23,932 nucleotides of DNA from Bacteroidetes bacterium UBA4416 (GTDB lineage Bacteria > Bacteroidota > Bacteroidia > B-17B0 > Aurantibacillaceae). The stretch's first letter is position 1; the number at the start of each line of letters is the position of its first letter. The notes under the pieces are model-generated. The model did no database searches. It saw nothing but the letters and a program-made list of their open reading frames with translations, and had not been told where the DNA came from. A program made the position numbers and the translations under genes. The DNA is taken from contig DGQK01000064.1 in the NCBI GenBank assembly GCA_002390745.1, positions 64,284 through 88,215 of the forward strand, written 5' to 3'. Below, one piece after another: positions 13,028-21,860 of the stretch.

Positions 13028-15509
13028 AAACCATAGCGTTTCCGGACAAGAGCTTGATAACCTGCTGAAGCAAGCTTTTTTGAATTTAGATCTTACCAAT
13101 CCTAAAAACGATGCGATGATGGAAACTGTTGCCCATACGACTTTATCTCAAGCCGCTGCTCCTGTTGCGGGAAGCGGAAAATCCTTTTTCTCACTGAACG
13201 TGATCCTCTCTGTGATCGGCCTGTTGGCACTGATCTCCCTGGTTATTTACGTGTTAATGCCACATGATTCCAATAAAAAAAACATTCCCAGCCAATATTC
13301 TTTTGATTCAAAGATCAGTCCGGCAGGAGAGGCGGAGGAGAACATGGCGCCTCTTCCCGAAGCAGTTCCGCATCCTTTGCCGGAAAACCGTTCTTTACAA
13401 AAAGCACCACAGCCTTTACAGGCCAGTGCAACCGGAAAAGAACCTATGCCGGTTTCTGATGATGAAAAACCGCTGCCGGTAAGCAACACGCCTGCAGAAC
13501 CCAAAACAAAGAGCGGAGATGACGCCTATGTGTTCCCGGTACTGACGGAAGAGGAGATTGCCGCCAACGCGAAACGCAAAGAGAAGATGCTGATGCAATC
13601 CATTAAATTGTCTGCTTCCAAATATGCCTTTATTCCGCAGGTTTATATCAGATCGCGCTATTTTTACAGCAAAGGCGTTTTTGCCGGGCAGTATATGCAG
13701 ACGACGGAAGTGTCGAACATTGAGTACAAAACTTTTTTGTTCGACCTGCTTATCCGCAATGATAAGGCGGGTTTCCTGAAAGCCAAGCCTGAACAATCGC
13801 TGTGGAATACCATTGATGACAAGAAATTGGGCAAGTATTTCGAGGATGCGTATTTCTCGGATAAGGCTTACCATGATTACCCGGTGGTGAATGTGAGCCG
13901 GGAAGGAGCGGAGCTTTACTGCAAATGGCTGAAGGAGGAATCGCAAACCCTGGCTGATGAAAAAGACTTGCTGAAAGACGGGGAACTCCAGATGCTGTTT
14001 AACCGGAGCTATAGCCTGCCAACGGCTAAGGACTGGGCGTATGCTGCCGAAGCAGGTAAACCGGAAAATGATTATCCCTGGAATGGCCCATTCATGCGCA
14101 ATTCAAAAGGTGCTTACCTGGCTAACTTTTGCATCCGCAACGAAAAAGAGATGAGGGGTGTTGCGGAAGCATCCGGGCATTATACCTCGGCTGGTATCAG
14201 CCTGAAACCAGGACAGGAAGTCCTGAGCTGCCGCGTGGATGCCTTTAAACCCAACGCCTTCGGCTTATATAACATGAGCGGCAATGCAGCGGAATTGGTG
14301 CTGGACGACAGCACGGGGCAACTGCTCACGAAGGGCGGAAGCTGGAACAGCGGCCCCGAAGCCTTAAAGATCGCCAACCGGGAAAGCGTCCAAGGGACCG
14401 GTGCTTCACCTTACCATGGCTTCAGGCCGGTGATTAACCTTCATTATTTCACCACCGGGTTTTCGTACCGCGATAGCGACAGTATTCTGTTTGATGCAAA
14501 GTTCCGGCCTATGGCGCTTCCTTCTGTGGATAAGCCGGGTGCCATACCTTCCGTCGTTCATCAGGATACTGTTTTTTTCTTCCCTAAATTCAGCGAAAAA
14601 GAAATTAAGCAAGGCCTGGAAGTAAAAGAACGAATGATCAAAGACCTTTTGGCGCTCCGCAGGGAGAAGTATGCGCTCATCCCTATGGGCTCCTGCTCCT
14701 ATCAATCGGAGATGGTATCTACCTATGCGTTTTACATGCAAACTACTGAAGTAAGCAATGCGGAATATAAAGCCTTCCTCATCGATCTTTACCTCAGAGG
14801 CAAGGCTGATGAGTTCAGGAAATGCATGCCTGATCAAAGGCAATGGACTGCTAAGTTCCCGGAGGGTTTTACCGATCCTATGAAGCAGCTGTATTTTGCG
14901 CATGAAGCCTACAATCAGTATCCGGTGGTGAATGTGTCGAAGTATGGGGCCGAAGCCTATTGCCAATGGCTGAGCGAAGAGCTGGGCCACAGGGCGGGCG
15001 GGGCAGATAAGAACAAGATCAACGATATCAGGCTTCCATCCGACGTAGAATGGGCCATGGCGGCCAGCAGTAAACAGAACCGGGTGAAGTATGCCAACGG
15101 CACCGATTCGTTGATGTATAAAGGAAAGTATATGGCCAACTACAGCTGCATCAGCTATGCGACCGCGCAGTATGATTCGCTGAATGATTTTTACAGGGTG
15201 AAAGCTCAGAAGGGAGCACCGGGTTTTATATCGGACGGCGCCTTTTTCACTGGGACGGTCACATCTTATGCGCCCAACTCGTATGGAATTTATAACCTGG
15301 CCGGCAATGTGTCGGAAATGGTCTATCTTTGGGATAAGGCTGCCAACAAGGCAAAGGGCTTTGGTGCCAAAGGCGGAAGCTGGTGCAGCCCCGATTATTT
15401 CCTGGAGATCGACGCCGGGCTGGAATTTCAGCATCCGGAGAAGCCTTCTCCTTTTGTGGGCTTCCGGCCGGTAATGACAGCTGTGGTGCCGGATAAGTCA
15501 AGGCGTTGA
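13014..15509 (+). CDS. Membrane protein with tandem FGE-sulfatase-like domains, candidate anti-sigma factor
   Basis: An 831-residue protein starting inside the sigma factor gene. Residues 1-57 are a short cytoplasmic segment (SGQELDNLLKQAFLNLDL). One membrane helix follows at about 58-84 (LNVILSVIGLLALISLVIYV), then a Pro/Lys-rich linker. Two formylglycine-generating-enzyme (SUMF1/GldJ-GldK-like) domains lie at about 200-478 and 550-823. Each has QTTEVSN-x-EYK-x-FL, YPVVNVS-x-x-GAE-x-YC-x-WL, a G-N-x-x-E motif (NMSGNAAEL and NLAGNVSEM), GGSW and GFRPV. The tryptophans normal in G-N-V-W-E-W are absent, so catalysis is doubtful and a structural or ligand-binding role in the periplasm is more likely. 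The two copies differ considerably, so the duplication is old. Overlap with the ECF gene argues for a regulatory pair. Confidence 0.85.
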   Translation: MRANKNHSVSGQELDNLLKQAFLNLDLTNPKNDAMMETVAHTTLSQAAAPVAGSGKSFFSLNVILSVIGLLALISLVIYVLMPHDSNKKNIPSQYSFDSKISPAGEAEENMAPLPEAVPHPLPENRSLQKAPQPLQASATGKEPMPVSDDEKPLPVSNTPAEPKTKSGDDAYVFPVLTEEEIAANAKRKEKMLMQSIKLSASKYAFIPQVYIRSRYFYSKGVFAGQYMQTTEVSNIEYKTFLFDLLIRNDKAGFLKAKPEQSLWNTIDDKKLGKYFEDAYFSDKAYHDYPVVNVSREGAELYCKWLKEESQTLADEKDLLKDGELQMLFNRSYSLPTAKDWAYAAEAGKPENDYPWNGPFMRNSKGAYLANFCIRNEKEMRGVAEASGHYTSAGISLKPGQEVLSCRVDAFKPNAFGLYNMSGNAAELVLDDSTGQLLTKGGSWNSGPEALKIANRESVQGTGASPYHGFRPVINLHYFTTGFSYRDSDSILFDAKFRPMALPSVDKPGAIPSVVHQDTVFFFPKFSEKEIKQGLEVKERMIKDLLALRREKYALIPMGSCSYQSEMVSTYAFYMQTTEVSNAEYKAFLIDLYLRGKADEFRKCMPDQRQWTAKFPEGFTDPMKQLYFAHEAYNQYPVVNVSKYGAEAYCQWLSEELGHRAGGADKNKINDIRLPSDVEWAMAASSKQNRVKYANGTDSLMYKGKYMANYSCISYATAQYDSLNDFYRVKAQKGAPGFISDGAFFTGTVTSYAPNSYGIYNLAGNVSEMVYLWDKAANKAKGFGAKGGSWCSPDYFLEIDAGLEFQHPEKPSPFVGFRPVMTAVVPDKSRR

Positions 15510-15538
15510 TGGTTGAATGACCGTCAAGGGAAATGTCC

Positions 15539-15570
15539 TTTGTCAGGCGACAGCAAAGAGCGTATCTTTA
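15539..15570 (+). promoter_or_regulatory. Bacteroidota-type promoter for the 15591 gene
   Basis: TTTG (15539-15542) and TATCTTTA (15563-15570) are separated by 20 bp. This matches TTTG-N19-21-TAnnTTTG except for the last base. It lies 20 bp upstream of the ATG. Confidence 0.55.
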
Positions 15571-15590
15571 AAAACATTTATTTTTGACAG

Positions 15591-15953
15591 ATGGCACTGC
15601 CGGCAAAGAAAAAAAGAGGCTTACGGGTCCTGACTCATAAGGGCACCCGCTATTACTGGAAAGTGAAATACAATGCAGCAAACGCGGAGCTGGATATCCT
15701 GATCGGGCTGGAGTCCGTGCCATCGGCCTGCTTTCATGTACACGTCAGCTTTGTGGATCCTTCCCTGTACGGCCCCTGGCTGGCCGCTGCGCAGGCTCAG
15801 GGAAAAGCAGTGACCGAACTAAATGAACGGGATCATATAGGCCCCGGGTTTATCGTGGAGGCAATCGCTTTTGCGGATGCACATCAATGGCAGGAGAAGA
15901 AGGGTTTTAGCGTTCTGTATCAGGATGGAGGGTTTCATCATCAGGGCCAATAA
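15591..15953 (+). CDS. Hypothetical protein (120 aa)
   Basis: A 120-residue soluble protein with a basic start (MALPAKKKRGLRVLTHKGTR), then alternating strands (YYWKVKYNAANAELDILIGL, ACFHVHVSFVDPSLYGPWL) and a mixed C-terminal half ending in GFHHQGQ. There is no signal peptide, membrane segment or known motif. It has its own probable promoter at 15539-15570 and stands between the sigma operon and a convergent surface-protein gene, so it is likely monocistronic. The family is not recognised; the strand-rich central part could be a small beta-sheet domain, but no function is proposed. Confidence 0.75.
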   Translation: MALPAKKKRGLRVLTHKGTRYYWKVKYNAANAELDILIGLESVPSACFHVHVSFVDPSLYGPWLAAAQAQGKAVTELNERDHIGPGFIVEAIAFADAHQWQEKKGFSVLYQDGGFHHQGQ

Positions 15954-16025
15954 AAATAACAGGCTTTATCAGCAGATACATTGTTAATGTTTGTCTTGCT
16001 ACCGGGCAGCTGTTCGTTGAAAAAG

Positions 16026-16061
16026 AAAGGGCTTGCTGCCGGTATACACAGCAAGCCCTTT
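16026..16061 (-). terminator. Strong terminator of the large T9SS surface-protein gene
   Basis: AAAGGGCTTGCTG and CAGCAAGCCCTTT form a perfect 13-bp stem around a 10-nt loop. On the minus strand it is followed by CTTTTTC, 4 nt after the stop at 16066. On the plus strand it could also stop read-through from the 15591 gene. Confidence 0.9.
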
Positions 16062-16065
16062 GAAA

Positions 16066-19000
16066 TTACTGAACCACAAATTTATGGTTCACGGTCTTGT
16101 TGTTCTCCGTTAGTTCAAGCATGTAAATTCCTTTTTGCCAGCTGCTGACATCAAGTGTCTGTGTTTGGGAATGTACCTGGCTGTATACGTTTTGGCCCAG
16201 GCTGTTGTACACGTTAATGTATTGCAGGCTTCCCGTATTTTCGATGGTCAGCGAGGCAGAGGCAGGATTGGGATAGATGGTTTTTGCGGTTCCGTTTTTT
16301 TCGGTTATATCGCTTGTGTTTTGACTCTTCAGCAAGGTTGGACTCGTTGGCTGGTAGGGATCGGAATACTGCTGGTTGTAATGGCTTAATAAGATGCCCC
16401 GCGCATAATGCACGCCCTGGCCTCCGGTACGGGAGTCGCTTTGCGCAATGCGTTCCAGCGACGCTTTTTCTGCACCGGTGTAGTGGGGCCTTTTTTCGAG
16501 GCCCTTGTCGGCCAGGATGGCCAACACCGTGGCCATATTTTGTTCCACCACAGAAAGCTGTCCCTTCAACTGCCCGAGGGCGTGAAGGCTTGCCGTATAG
16601 TCTTTGGCATCATAATGGTGCTGGGCCATTGCCAGCAGGCTCAGGTTATCGTCTGCTTTTGTTTCTGTGCCCAGAGCAAAGGCTTCTTTTTTTTCGGTGA
16701 AACGCTTGCCGGCCTGCTCAGTGGTCATGATCTCTAGCATGTAATTCGCTGGAATTCCATCCCCGGCATCAGCATACAGGCCGGGCGCACTTGTGCCTGC
16801 ATTCGGATCCATGCGCGTATTGCCGTTGCCACATGGGCTGGGCTCTGCGGTTGAGTACACGATATTGGTGCCGTAAGTTCCGCCCGGGGTATACACAATG
16901 CTTGTTGTGTTCGGGCTGATCCATTGATAGGTGGAGGTGTAGCAGTAGTAGAGGGATATATCGGTGGTATTGCCGATGAACGTATTCTGCCGGCCCCTGA
17001 TACCGCTTTCGCCATGCGGAACGCCCGAGCTCCGGAGCCAGCTCCAGCCCGGACCAATTCCTACCACCCCGTATTTTAAAGTATTGCATAAAATATTGCT
17101 TTCTGTCACATCTAGCCCCAGGTTGATGCCGATGCCGGCCTGTACTACGTTTCGTTTGATGAGGCTATTAGGAGCGCTCACAAATAAAATCCCCGAGTTC
17201 TGCCAGTCGGCGGAATTGTCGGAAGTGATGCTGTTATTGAGCGCCCTGTTATTCCAGCTATTCTCTACATGGATGGCCCTGGTGGATACATTGTAGGCCG
17301 TGGAAAAAGCGATGGTGTTATTCTGAATGTCGAACTTGGGTGTGGCAGTCAGGTCCCCATTCCAGCTTGTGGCGGCGTTGCCCTTCACGTTCAGGATTTT
17401 GACGGCCGCCATCACATTGCTGAAGCTGTTGTTGTTTATGGCATAATGGTCGTAGGTTTTTACTGCGCCGGTAAGCGTGCTTTCGCTGATGGTAACGCCG
17501 CCTGCCCACGGTGCGTTCCGGAACACATTGCGGTGAATGTCGATCTGGGTAGACGTGTGCTCGCAATCGGAAATGGCAATGGCCGCCCAGCCGTAGCCCT
17601 GGAACGTATTGGCCAATAATCCGCTGGTGGCGTCCCCGGCGATGAAGGTGTTTCCATAATTGTAATGCCAGCGCATGCTGAATTCGCGGGTGTTGCTGAA
17701 GGTGTTTTTATAAGCCGTCTGGTTGCAGCCAAACACTACCCAGGTATCGGTGCGGTTGTGCGTAAAGGTGTTCGAGATCACATCCGTTTCGCGGGTGCCT
17801 GCAAAGGCCGCATCGGCGCTCACAGCAGTGAGGTCTGCATCTACAAACTCATTGTTCTGTATACTGATATCGGTTTTGTAGGATCTTATGCCATATTGCC
17901 CGCTCTCGAAATAATTGCCATTGCCGGCGGTTGCGGAGCCGATGAGCAGCTTATTGACGGCGGAGCCGCATGTGTTGGCTTCGATGCCGGTAATGCCGTA
18001 GCGCGTGGTGCCGCTGGTAGAAAGCACCTGGCCCTTGGTCTGATCCCGCAAAGGAACCGTGGACAGGAAGAGGGATTTGGTTACCGAGGTGCTGACCGGG
18101 TTAACGCTGTTGAGCACCAGGTCTTTTTCGTTCAGGTTAAACACGCTGCTGCTGATGGAAGTGGTTACATTGCTCCCGTTGATCTCTGCACCGCGGATGG
18201 CATCATAGATTATGGGAAGGTAAGAGCCGCTGTTGATCATCGTGAAATTGGAGGCATTGGTCACAGCGTTGTTGTTGACGGACACGCCGCGCCACATCAG
18301 GCCGCAGGGATGCGCCTGCAGGATGCTGCCGTTCAGGGAAAGATTGGCCCCGCCATTCACATTCCATTCCGCATTGGTCTGAAATTCAAAGTTCATCTGG
18401 TCGGCGGTGATGCTGTAACCTATGGGAATGTTGATCTGCCTGGCTACCCTCACTTTGGGAAAGCTGGTCAGGGAGCCCAGGTAAGAGTTCTGTTGCAGGG
18501 CATAGAAAGGATTACTGGTCGCATTCCAGGTGGCGCTTGCACCAACGTTGTAAATGTCGACATCCACGTTGATGCTTCCGGAGGCGTCGTAATTTTCGCC
18601 GTCGATCTGGCTGGGCATAAGAACCATGTTATTTCCGTAGAGCAGGGCAGGCAGGGAATAGCCGGTGATGGTCCAGGAGCTGAGGAGATCGGTGCTGGTA
18701 ACAATCGACCGCACTTGGTTTGTGGCTTTGCTGCCGCAAATAATTTCGTTTCCGTTATAGGATTTCTCCAGCATGGAGTTGGAGAAATTAGCTGTGCCGG
18801 CAATCAGGTTTGGAGGCACCGAAGCGGCCACGGTGAGATCTTTCACCAGAATGCCTGTCCCGGATTTTGTGACGTAGAGTTTGTTGCCTGTTTTATCAAA
18901 TTCAATCCCCTTCCATACGGAATTCGGAGAGTTGGTGCTGAAGATGTAATTGGGCGCGCCGGTAGAGAGGCCTGTTGCGGGATTGAGGTAGATCATGTTT

Positions 19001-19743
19001 ACATCATTCGTACCTGTTGCGGTGCCGTATTGTGAACCTTCGACCCAGGCAAGTTTATCGCCTGCGTCGGAGAGCTCCAGCTCTGCGGCCTGTGCGCTCC
19101 CATTGAGTGGGCCGGCAATCAGTACCGGCGAGCCGATGGATGTTGCCGTGACGTCAAACTTCCGCACATCCATATCGCCCGCTATTTGCGCGCCCGCCAG
19201 GTAGAAATACCTTTTACCGCTCACCACTTTAGAAGTGGCATACGTAGGGAAGCCGGAAGATGACATCGATAGCAGAGTGACGGCAGATCCGTTGACACCG
19301 CCCAGTCCGCTATTCATATTCATGTCGATGTCGATATACCTGACAAGGGTTGGTGTGCCGCAACAGTACCCTTCGGCATATACCACATAGTACCTGTTGA
19401 TGCAGGTGTTGTTGGACGGATTCGGGATGATCTCAATGTTATTCTGTAGTCCTGTTGGGCCCGTCATGGAGAAGGAAAGAGAAGCGATAGCCTGCCCGAA
19501 TTTATTGTAAACATTATTGCCCGCAACGAACAATAATAATTTGCCTTCGGAATCATACACGCTGTTATAAGCATTGTTGCCGGCCGAAATGCCTGTAAAA
19601 GCAGGTTTGACGACAGGTGTGGCCGGTTGAAAATCGATGAGGTTGGGGGCGGCATGCCACCCTTTGAGTTGTGTCTGGGCCGTGGCCTGGTAAAGGCCTG
19701 AGCATGCCAGCATGGCAAAAGCGAGTTTCCTGATCATAAGCAT
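16066..19743 (-). CDS. Large T9SS-exported surface protein with beta-helix region
   Basis: A 1225-residue protein. A signal peptide ends near residue 23 (LAFAMLACSGLYQATAQ); the start could be 19743 or the third Met at 19737. Residues 30-400 look like a beta-propeller of WD/YVTN style (for example EGKLLLFVAGNNVYNKFGQ and DKTGNKLYVTKSGTGILVKD). The middle (about 460-950) has the Asn/Ser-rich short-strand pattern of a right-handed parallel beta-helix (SISSSVFNLNEKDLVLNSV, IRSYKTDISIQNNEFVDADL). A helical segment with AMAQHHYDAKDYTASLHALG follows, and a T9SS type A sorting domain ends the protein (IYPNPASASLTIENTG to NHKFVVQ, about 1152-1225). It is expected on the cell surface as a lipid-linked or released product. 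Ligand unknown; polysaccharide binding or adhesion is possible from the beta-helix. Confidence 0.9.
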   Translation of the reverse strand: MLMIRKLAFAMLACSGLYQATAQTQLKGWHAAPNLIDFQPATPVVKPAFTGISAGNNAYNSVYDSEGKLLLFVAGNNVYNKFGQAIASLSFSMTGPTGLQNNIEIIPNPSNNTCINRYYVVYAEGYCCGTPTLVRYIDIDMNMNSGLGGVNGSAVTLLSMSSSGFPTYATSKVVSGKRYFYLAGAQIAGDMDVRKFDVTATSIGSPVLIAGPLNGSAQAAELELSDAGDKLAWVEGSQYGTATGTNDVNMIYLNPATGLSTGAPNYIFSTNSPNSVWKGIEFDKTGNKLYVTKSGTGILVKDLTVAASVPPNLIAGTANFSNSMLEKSYNGNEIICGSKATNQVRSIVTSTDLLSSWTITGYSLPALLYGNNMVLMPSQIDGENYDASGSINVDVDIYNVGASATWNATSNPFYALQQNSYLGSLTSFPKVRVARQINIPIGYSITADQMNFEFQTNAEWNVNGGANLSLNGSILQAHPCGLMWRGVSVNNNAVTNASNFTMINSGSYLPIIYDAIRGAEINGSNVTTSISSSVFNLNEKDLVLNSVNPVSTSVTKSLFLSTVPLRDQTKGQVLSTSGTTRYGITGIEANTCGSAVNKLLIGSATAGNGNYFESGQYGIRSYKTDISIQNNEFVDADLTAVSADAAFAGTRETDVISNTFTHNRTDTWVVFGCNQTAYKNTFSNTREFSMRWHYNYGNTFIAGDATSGLLANTFQGYGWAAIAISDCEHTSTQIDIHRNVFRNAPWAGGVTISESTLTGAVKTYDHYAINNNSFSNVMAAVKILNVKGNAATSWNGDLTATPKFDIQNNTIAFSTAYNVSTRAIHVENSWNNRALNNSITSDNSADWQNSGILFVSAPNSLIKRNVVQAGIGINLGLDVTESNILCNTLKYGVVGIGPGWSWLRSSGVPHGESGIRGRQNTFIGNTTDISLYYCYTSTYQWISPNTTSIVYTPGGTYGTNIVYSTAEPSPCGNGNTRMDPNAGTSAPGLYADAGDGIPANYMLEIMTTEQAGKRFTEKKEAFALGTETKADDNLSLLAMAQHHYDAKDYTASLHALGQLKGQLSVVEQNMATVLAILADKGLEKRPHYTGAEKASLERIAQSDSRTGGQGVHYARGILLSHYNQQYSDPYQPTSPTLLKSQNTSDITEKNGTAKTIYPNPASASLTIENTGSLQYINVYNSLGQNVYSQVHSQTQTLDVSSWQKGIYMLELTENNKTVNHKFVVQ

Positions 19744-19770
19744 ACGGTTTTAGGGGGTGAGGAATGATAC

Positions 19771-19778
19771 CAAAGCTA
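19771..19778 (-). promoter_or_regulatory. -7 promoter element for the large T9SS gene
   Basis: On the minus strand the bases read TAGCTTTG, an exact match to TAnnTTTG, about 28 bp upstream of the ATG at 19743. The -33 position holds only a T run (no TTTG), so strength is uncertain. Confidence 0.5.
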
Positions 19779-19898
19779 TCACCAAAAAAAGATTAAAAAA
19801 AGGCTGATGCCCATACGGATATCATTTTTCTTTCCTAACTTAAATCCGGCAGTGTGTTTCTGCTTATATTAAAAAAACAACACAATCATCAGGCACTT

Positions 19899-20660
19899 AT
19901 GAAAGCAGACAACACCACACGCTTTAGCAACCGGGTAGAAGATTATGTGAAATACAGGCCTTCATACCCTAAAGAGATCATCACCTTGTTGCAGCAGGAC
20001 TATGGCCTCTTGCCCGGCAGGCTGCTCGTGGATATCGGCGCGGGTACAGGCATTTCGACAGAGCTTTTCCTGAAAGCGGGCTATCGGGTGATTGCCGTAG
20101 AGCCTAACCGGGAGATGCGCGAAAAATCGGTGGAGCTCCTGTCGGCCTATGAAGGCTTCCGCGCGCTGGATGGAAAAGCCGAAGCCATGCCGCTGGAAGA
20201 CGGCAGCGTCGACGGCATCATTGCAGGGCAGGCTTTTCACTGGTTCGATCGCGAAACAACCAGGACAGAATTCAAACGCCTCCTGAAGCCCGGAAGCCCT
20301 GTGGTGCTGATCTGGAACGAACGCAAAACCACCTCCGATTTTGAGAAAGACTACGACGGACTGATCGTCAGGCATGCGCGCGATTATGTGCAGGTCGATC
20401 ACCGGAACATCCGCACGGAAGACATCGAAGCGTTCTTTTCCCCGCAGGCTTTACAACTCAGGGTGTTTGCCAACGAGCAGGTGTTTGACTTCGAAGGGCT
20501 GGAAGGCCGTTTGTCGTCATCGTCCTACATGCCGGCGCGTGCGGAGCAAGGCTACGAAGCCATGATGGCCGATCTCCGGAACTTATTCGATCGCTACCAA
20601 AGCGGTGGAAGGATTACCATTCATTACGATACGAAGGTGTACGTCGGGACCTTATCCTGA
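19899..20660 (+). CDS. Class I SAM-dependent methyltransferase
   Basis: A 253-residue protein when started at 19899 (MKADNTTRFSNRVEDYVKYR); an in-frame ATG at 19854 would add 15 residues that do not look like part of the fold. Motif I, the SAM-binding loop, is VDIGAGTGIS near residue 43-52. It is followed by the acidic end of strand 2 (VIAVEPNREMR), motif II/III region (GKAEAMPLEDGSVDGIIAGQ) and the post-motif AFHWFD, then LLKPGSPVVLIWNER. This is the Methyltransf_11 type, with F-H-W-F as in a group of small-molecule methyltransferases. The C-terminal part is short and the substrate cannot be told. It is divergent from the large T9SS gene, and a palindromic element follows it. Confidence 0.88.
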   Translation: MKADNTTRFSNRVEDYVKYRPSYPKEIITLLQQDYGLLPGRLLVDIGAGTGISTELFLKAGYRVIAVEPNREMREKSVELLSAYEGFRALDGKAEAMPLEDGSVDGIIAGQAFHWFDRETTRTEFKRLLKPGSPVVLIWNERKTTSDFEKDYDGLIVRHARDYVQVDHRNIRTEDIEAFFSPQALQLRVFANEQVFDFEGLEGRLSSSSYMPARAEQGYEAMMADLRNLFDRYQSGGRITIHYDTKVYVGTLS

Positions 20661-20719
20661 TTCAGATTATTTAAAGTATTGTTACAGAATAAGCCTATGA
20701 CTTCCGGGTTTATAGTTTT

Positions 20720-20842
20720 ATCTTTCTTTTTTCTTTGATGAAAAAGAAACAAAAAAATCAGGAACGAAAACCAGCCTCCATTTTTCGCGCACATGCTGCC
20801 CGGGAAACGGAGTGAAAAAATGGCGGTTCGCGCTTTTCGTTC
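20720..20842. repeat. Compound palindromic intergenic element
   Basis: Nested inverted repeats: TTTCTTTTT (20723-20731) with AAAAAGAAA (20741-20749), then GAACGAAAA (20762-20770) with TTTTCGTTC (20834-20842) enclosing CCATTTTT (20778-20785) with AAAAATGG (20816-20823). The DNA is non-coding. It resembles dispersed intergenic sequences I recall from Sphingobacteriia/Chitinophagia genomes, but copy number cannot be checked here. Confidence 0.5.
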
Positions 20843-20901
20843 ACGTCAGCCGCACTATTACCAACGTATGCAGTAGCTTATTTAGGTTAGGGAATATAAG
20901 G

Positions 20902-21819
20902 TTAATTGTTCTCCAGACCCATAGAAGCCCGGCGCTCTTTCAGGTGGGCCTCATCTTCTACAGGATAACAAATGTACTCGTCTTTTTTACGGTAATACTG
21001 GGTGCCGTAGAGTTGTTTTTCGCCTTTTGCCAGCCTTAGCTTGTCGATGAAGAAGGCCAGGGATTTCATGCTGATGTCGTCGCGGGTGGCAGCCATCAGC
21101 AGCTTGCTCATGTGTTTTTCCTTTAGGGCCGTGGGCGCAAAGCCCAGGATGTAGAAAGGAATGGCGGTGGCATCGCCGGCAATGGCCTTTCCGGGGTAGC
21201 CGTAAGTGTCGAGGATCCGGTCGATCTTCGCGAAGGAGAGGCTGTCTTTAAACGCCAGCTCTTGTTTGAATGCCTGGTATTTTTCGGGATTCTTCAGGTT
21301 GGTGTTGATGCTGTCGGTGAGGCGGGTATTGTGTGCGGTAAAATCCTTATCAATATCGTTAAGGGCTGTGATGAGGGAGTCGTTGATGCGGCTGGCCTTG
21401 TCGAGGTACACGGTTTTGGTGAGCTCGCCTTTGGTGTAGTAATAGTATTTGACCAGCCTGCCGCTGTCGTTGTAGGCTTTCCACTTTCCGTAATAGTAGT
21501 AGTGGATGCGGTCGGGGAGGTTCTCGAGGCGGGCATTGCCGCTCATGCGCACCATGCCGTTCGGATAGTAAAAGGTGGTCCTGAGCTTTCGGAAGCGGTT
21601 TTTTTCGATGCGGTCGAGTACGCCGCTGTTGGTATAAAAGTAAGCGGTGCCTTTGGGTTTGTCTTTTCTGAACCTTCCCTCAAAGAGCTTGATGGTTTTG
21701 GCGCTATCGGCATAATTGATCCAATGGCCGGTCTTGCGACCATGCTTATCAACGCGGTTGAGGTTTTGCGCGATGAAGAGTGTGGGCAGGAGCAGGCTGA
21801 TGCAAAGCAGGACTTTCAT
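20902..21819 (-). CDS. Secreted YwqK/MORN-like repeat protein with C-terminal DUF6624-like domain
   Basis: A 305-residue protein with a signal peptide (MKVLLCISLLLPTLFIAQ). Residues 20-150 hold tandem strands with G-x-W and aromatic-rich turns (GRKTGHWINYADSAK, KGTAYFYTNSGVLDRIEKN, RTTFYYPNGMVRMSGN, GKWKAYNDSGRLVKYYYY), the pattern of YwqK-type antitoxin repeats, which are related to MORN repeats. The C-terminal half (about 195-300) contains ILDTYGYPGK, HMSKLLMAATRDDISMKSLA, IDKLRLAKGEKQLYGTQYYR, typical of DUF6624, a domain widespread in Bacteroidota with no assigned role. It starts 41 nt after the stop of a coiled-coil gene on the same strand, so the two may be one transcript. It probably acts in the periplasm or outer membrane; function unknown. 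Confidence 0.82.
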   Translation of the reverse strand: MKVLLCISLLLPTLFIAQNLNRVDKHGRKTGHWINYADSAKTIKLFEGRFRKDKPKGTAYFYTNSGVLDRIEKNRFRKLRTTFYYPNGMVRMSGNARLENLPDRIHYYYYGKWKAYNDSGRLVKYYYYTKGELTKTVYLDKASRINDSLITALNDIDKDFTAHNTRLTDSINTNLKNPEKYQAFKQELAFKDSLSFAKIDRILDTYGYPGKAIAGDATAIPFYILGFAPTALKEKHMSKLLMAATRDDISMKSLAFFIDKLRLAKGEKQLYGTQYYRKKDEYICYPVEDEAHLKERRASMGLENN

Positions 21820-21860
21820 AAAAGCAAGGTAAGCAATCGGAACGAAAAGGACAAGAAGGT

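Noticed and set aside
14406..15434. 342-aa minus-strand frame
   Set aside because: Lies entirely opposite the second FGE domain; no start context or family features.
15506..15527. Hairpin TTGATGGT / ACCGTCAA over the stop of the FGE-domain gene
   Set aside because: One wobble pair and no T tract; too weak to call a terminator.
17665..19035. 456-aa plus-strand frame
   Set aside because: Antisense shadow of the T9SS surface-protein gene, which has signal peptide, strong terminator, promoter element and sorting domain.
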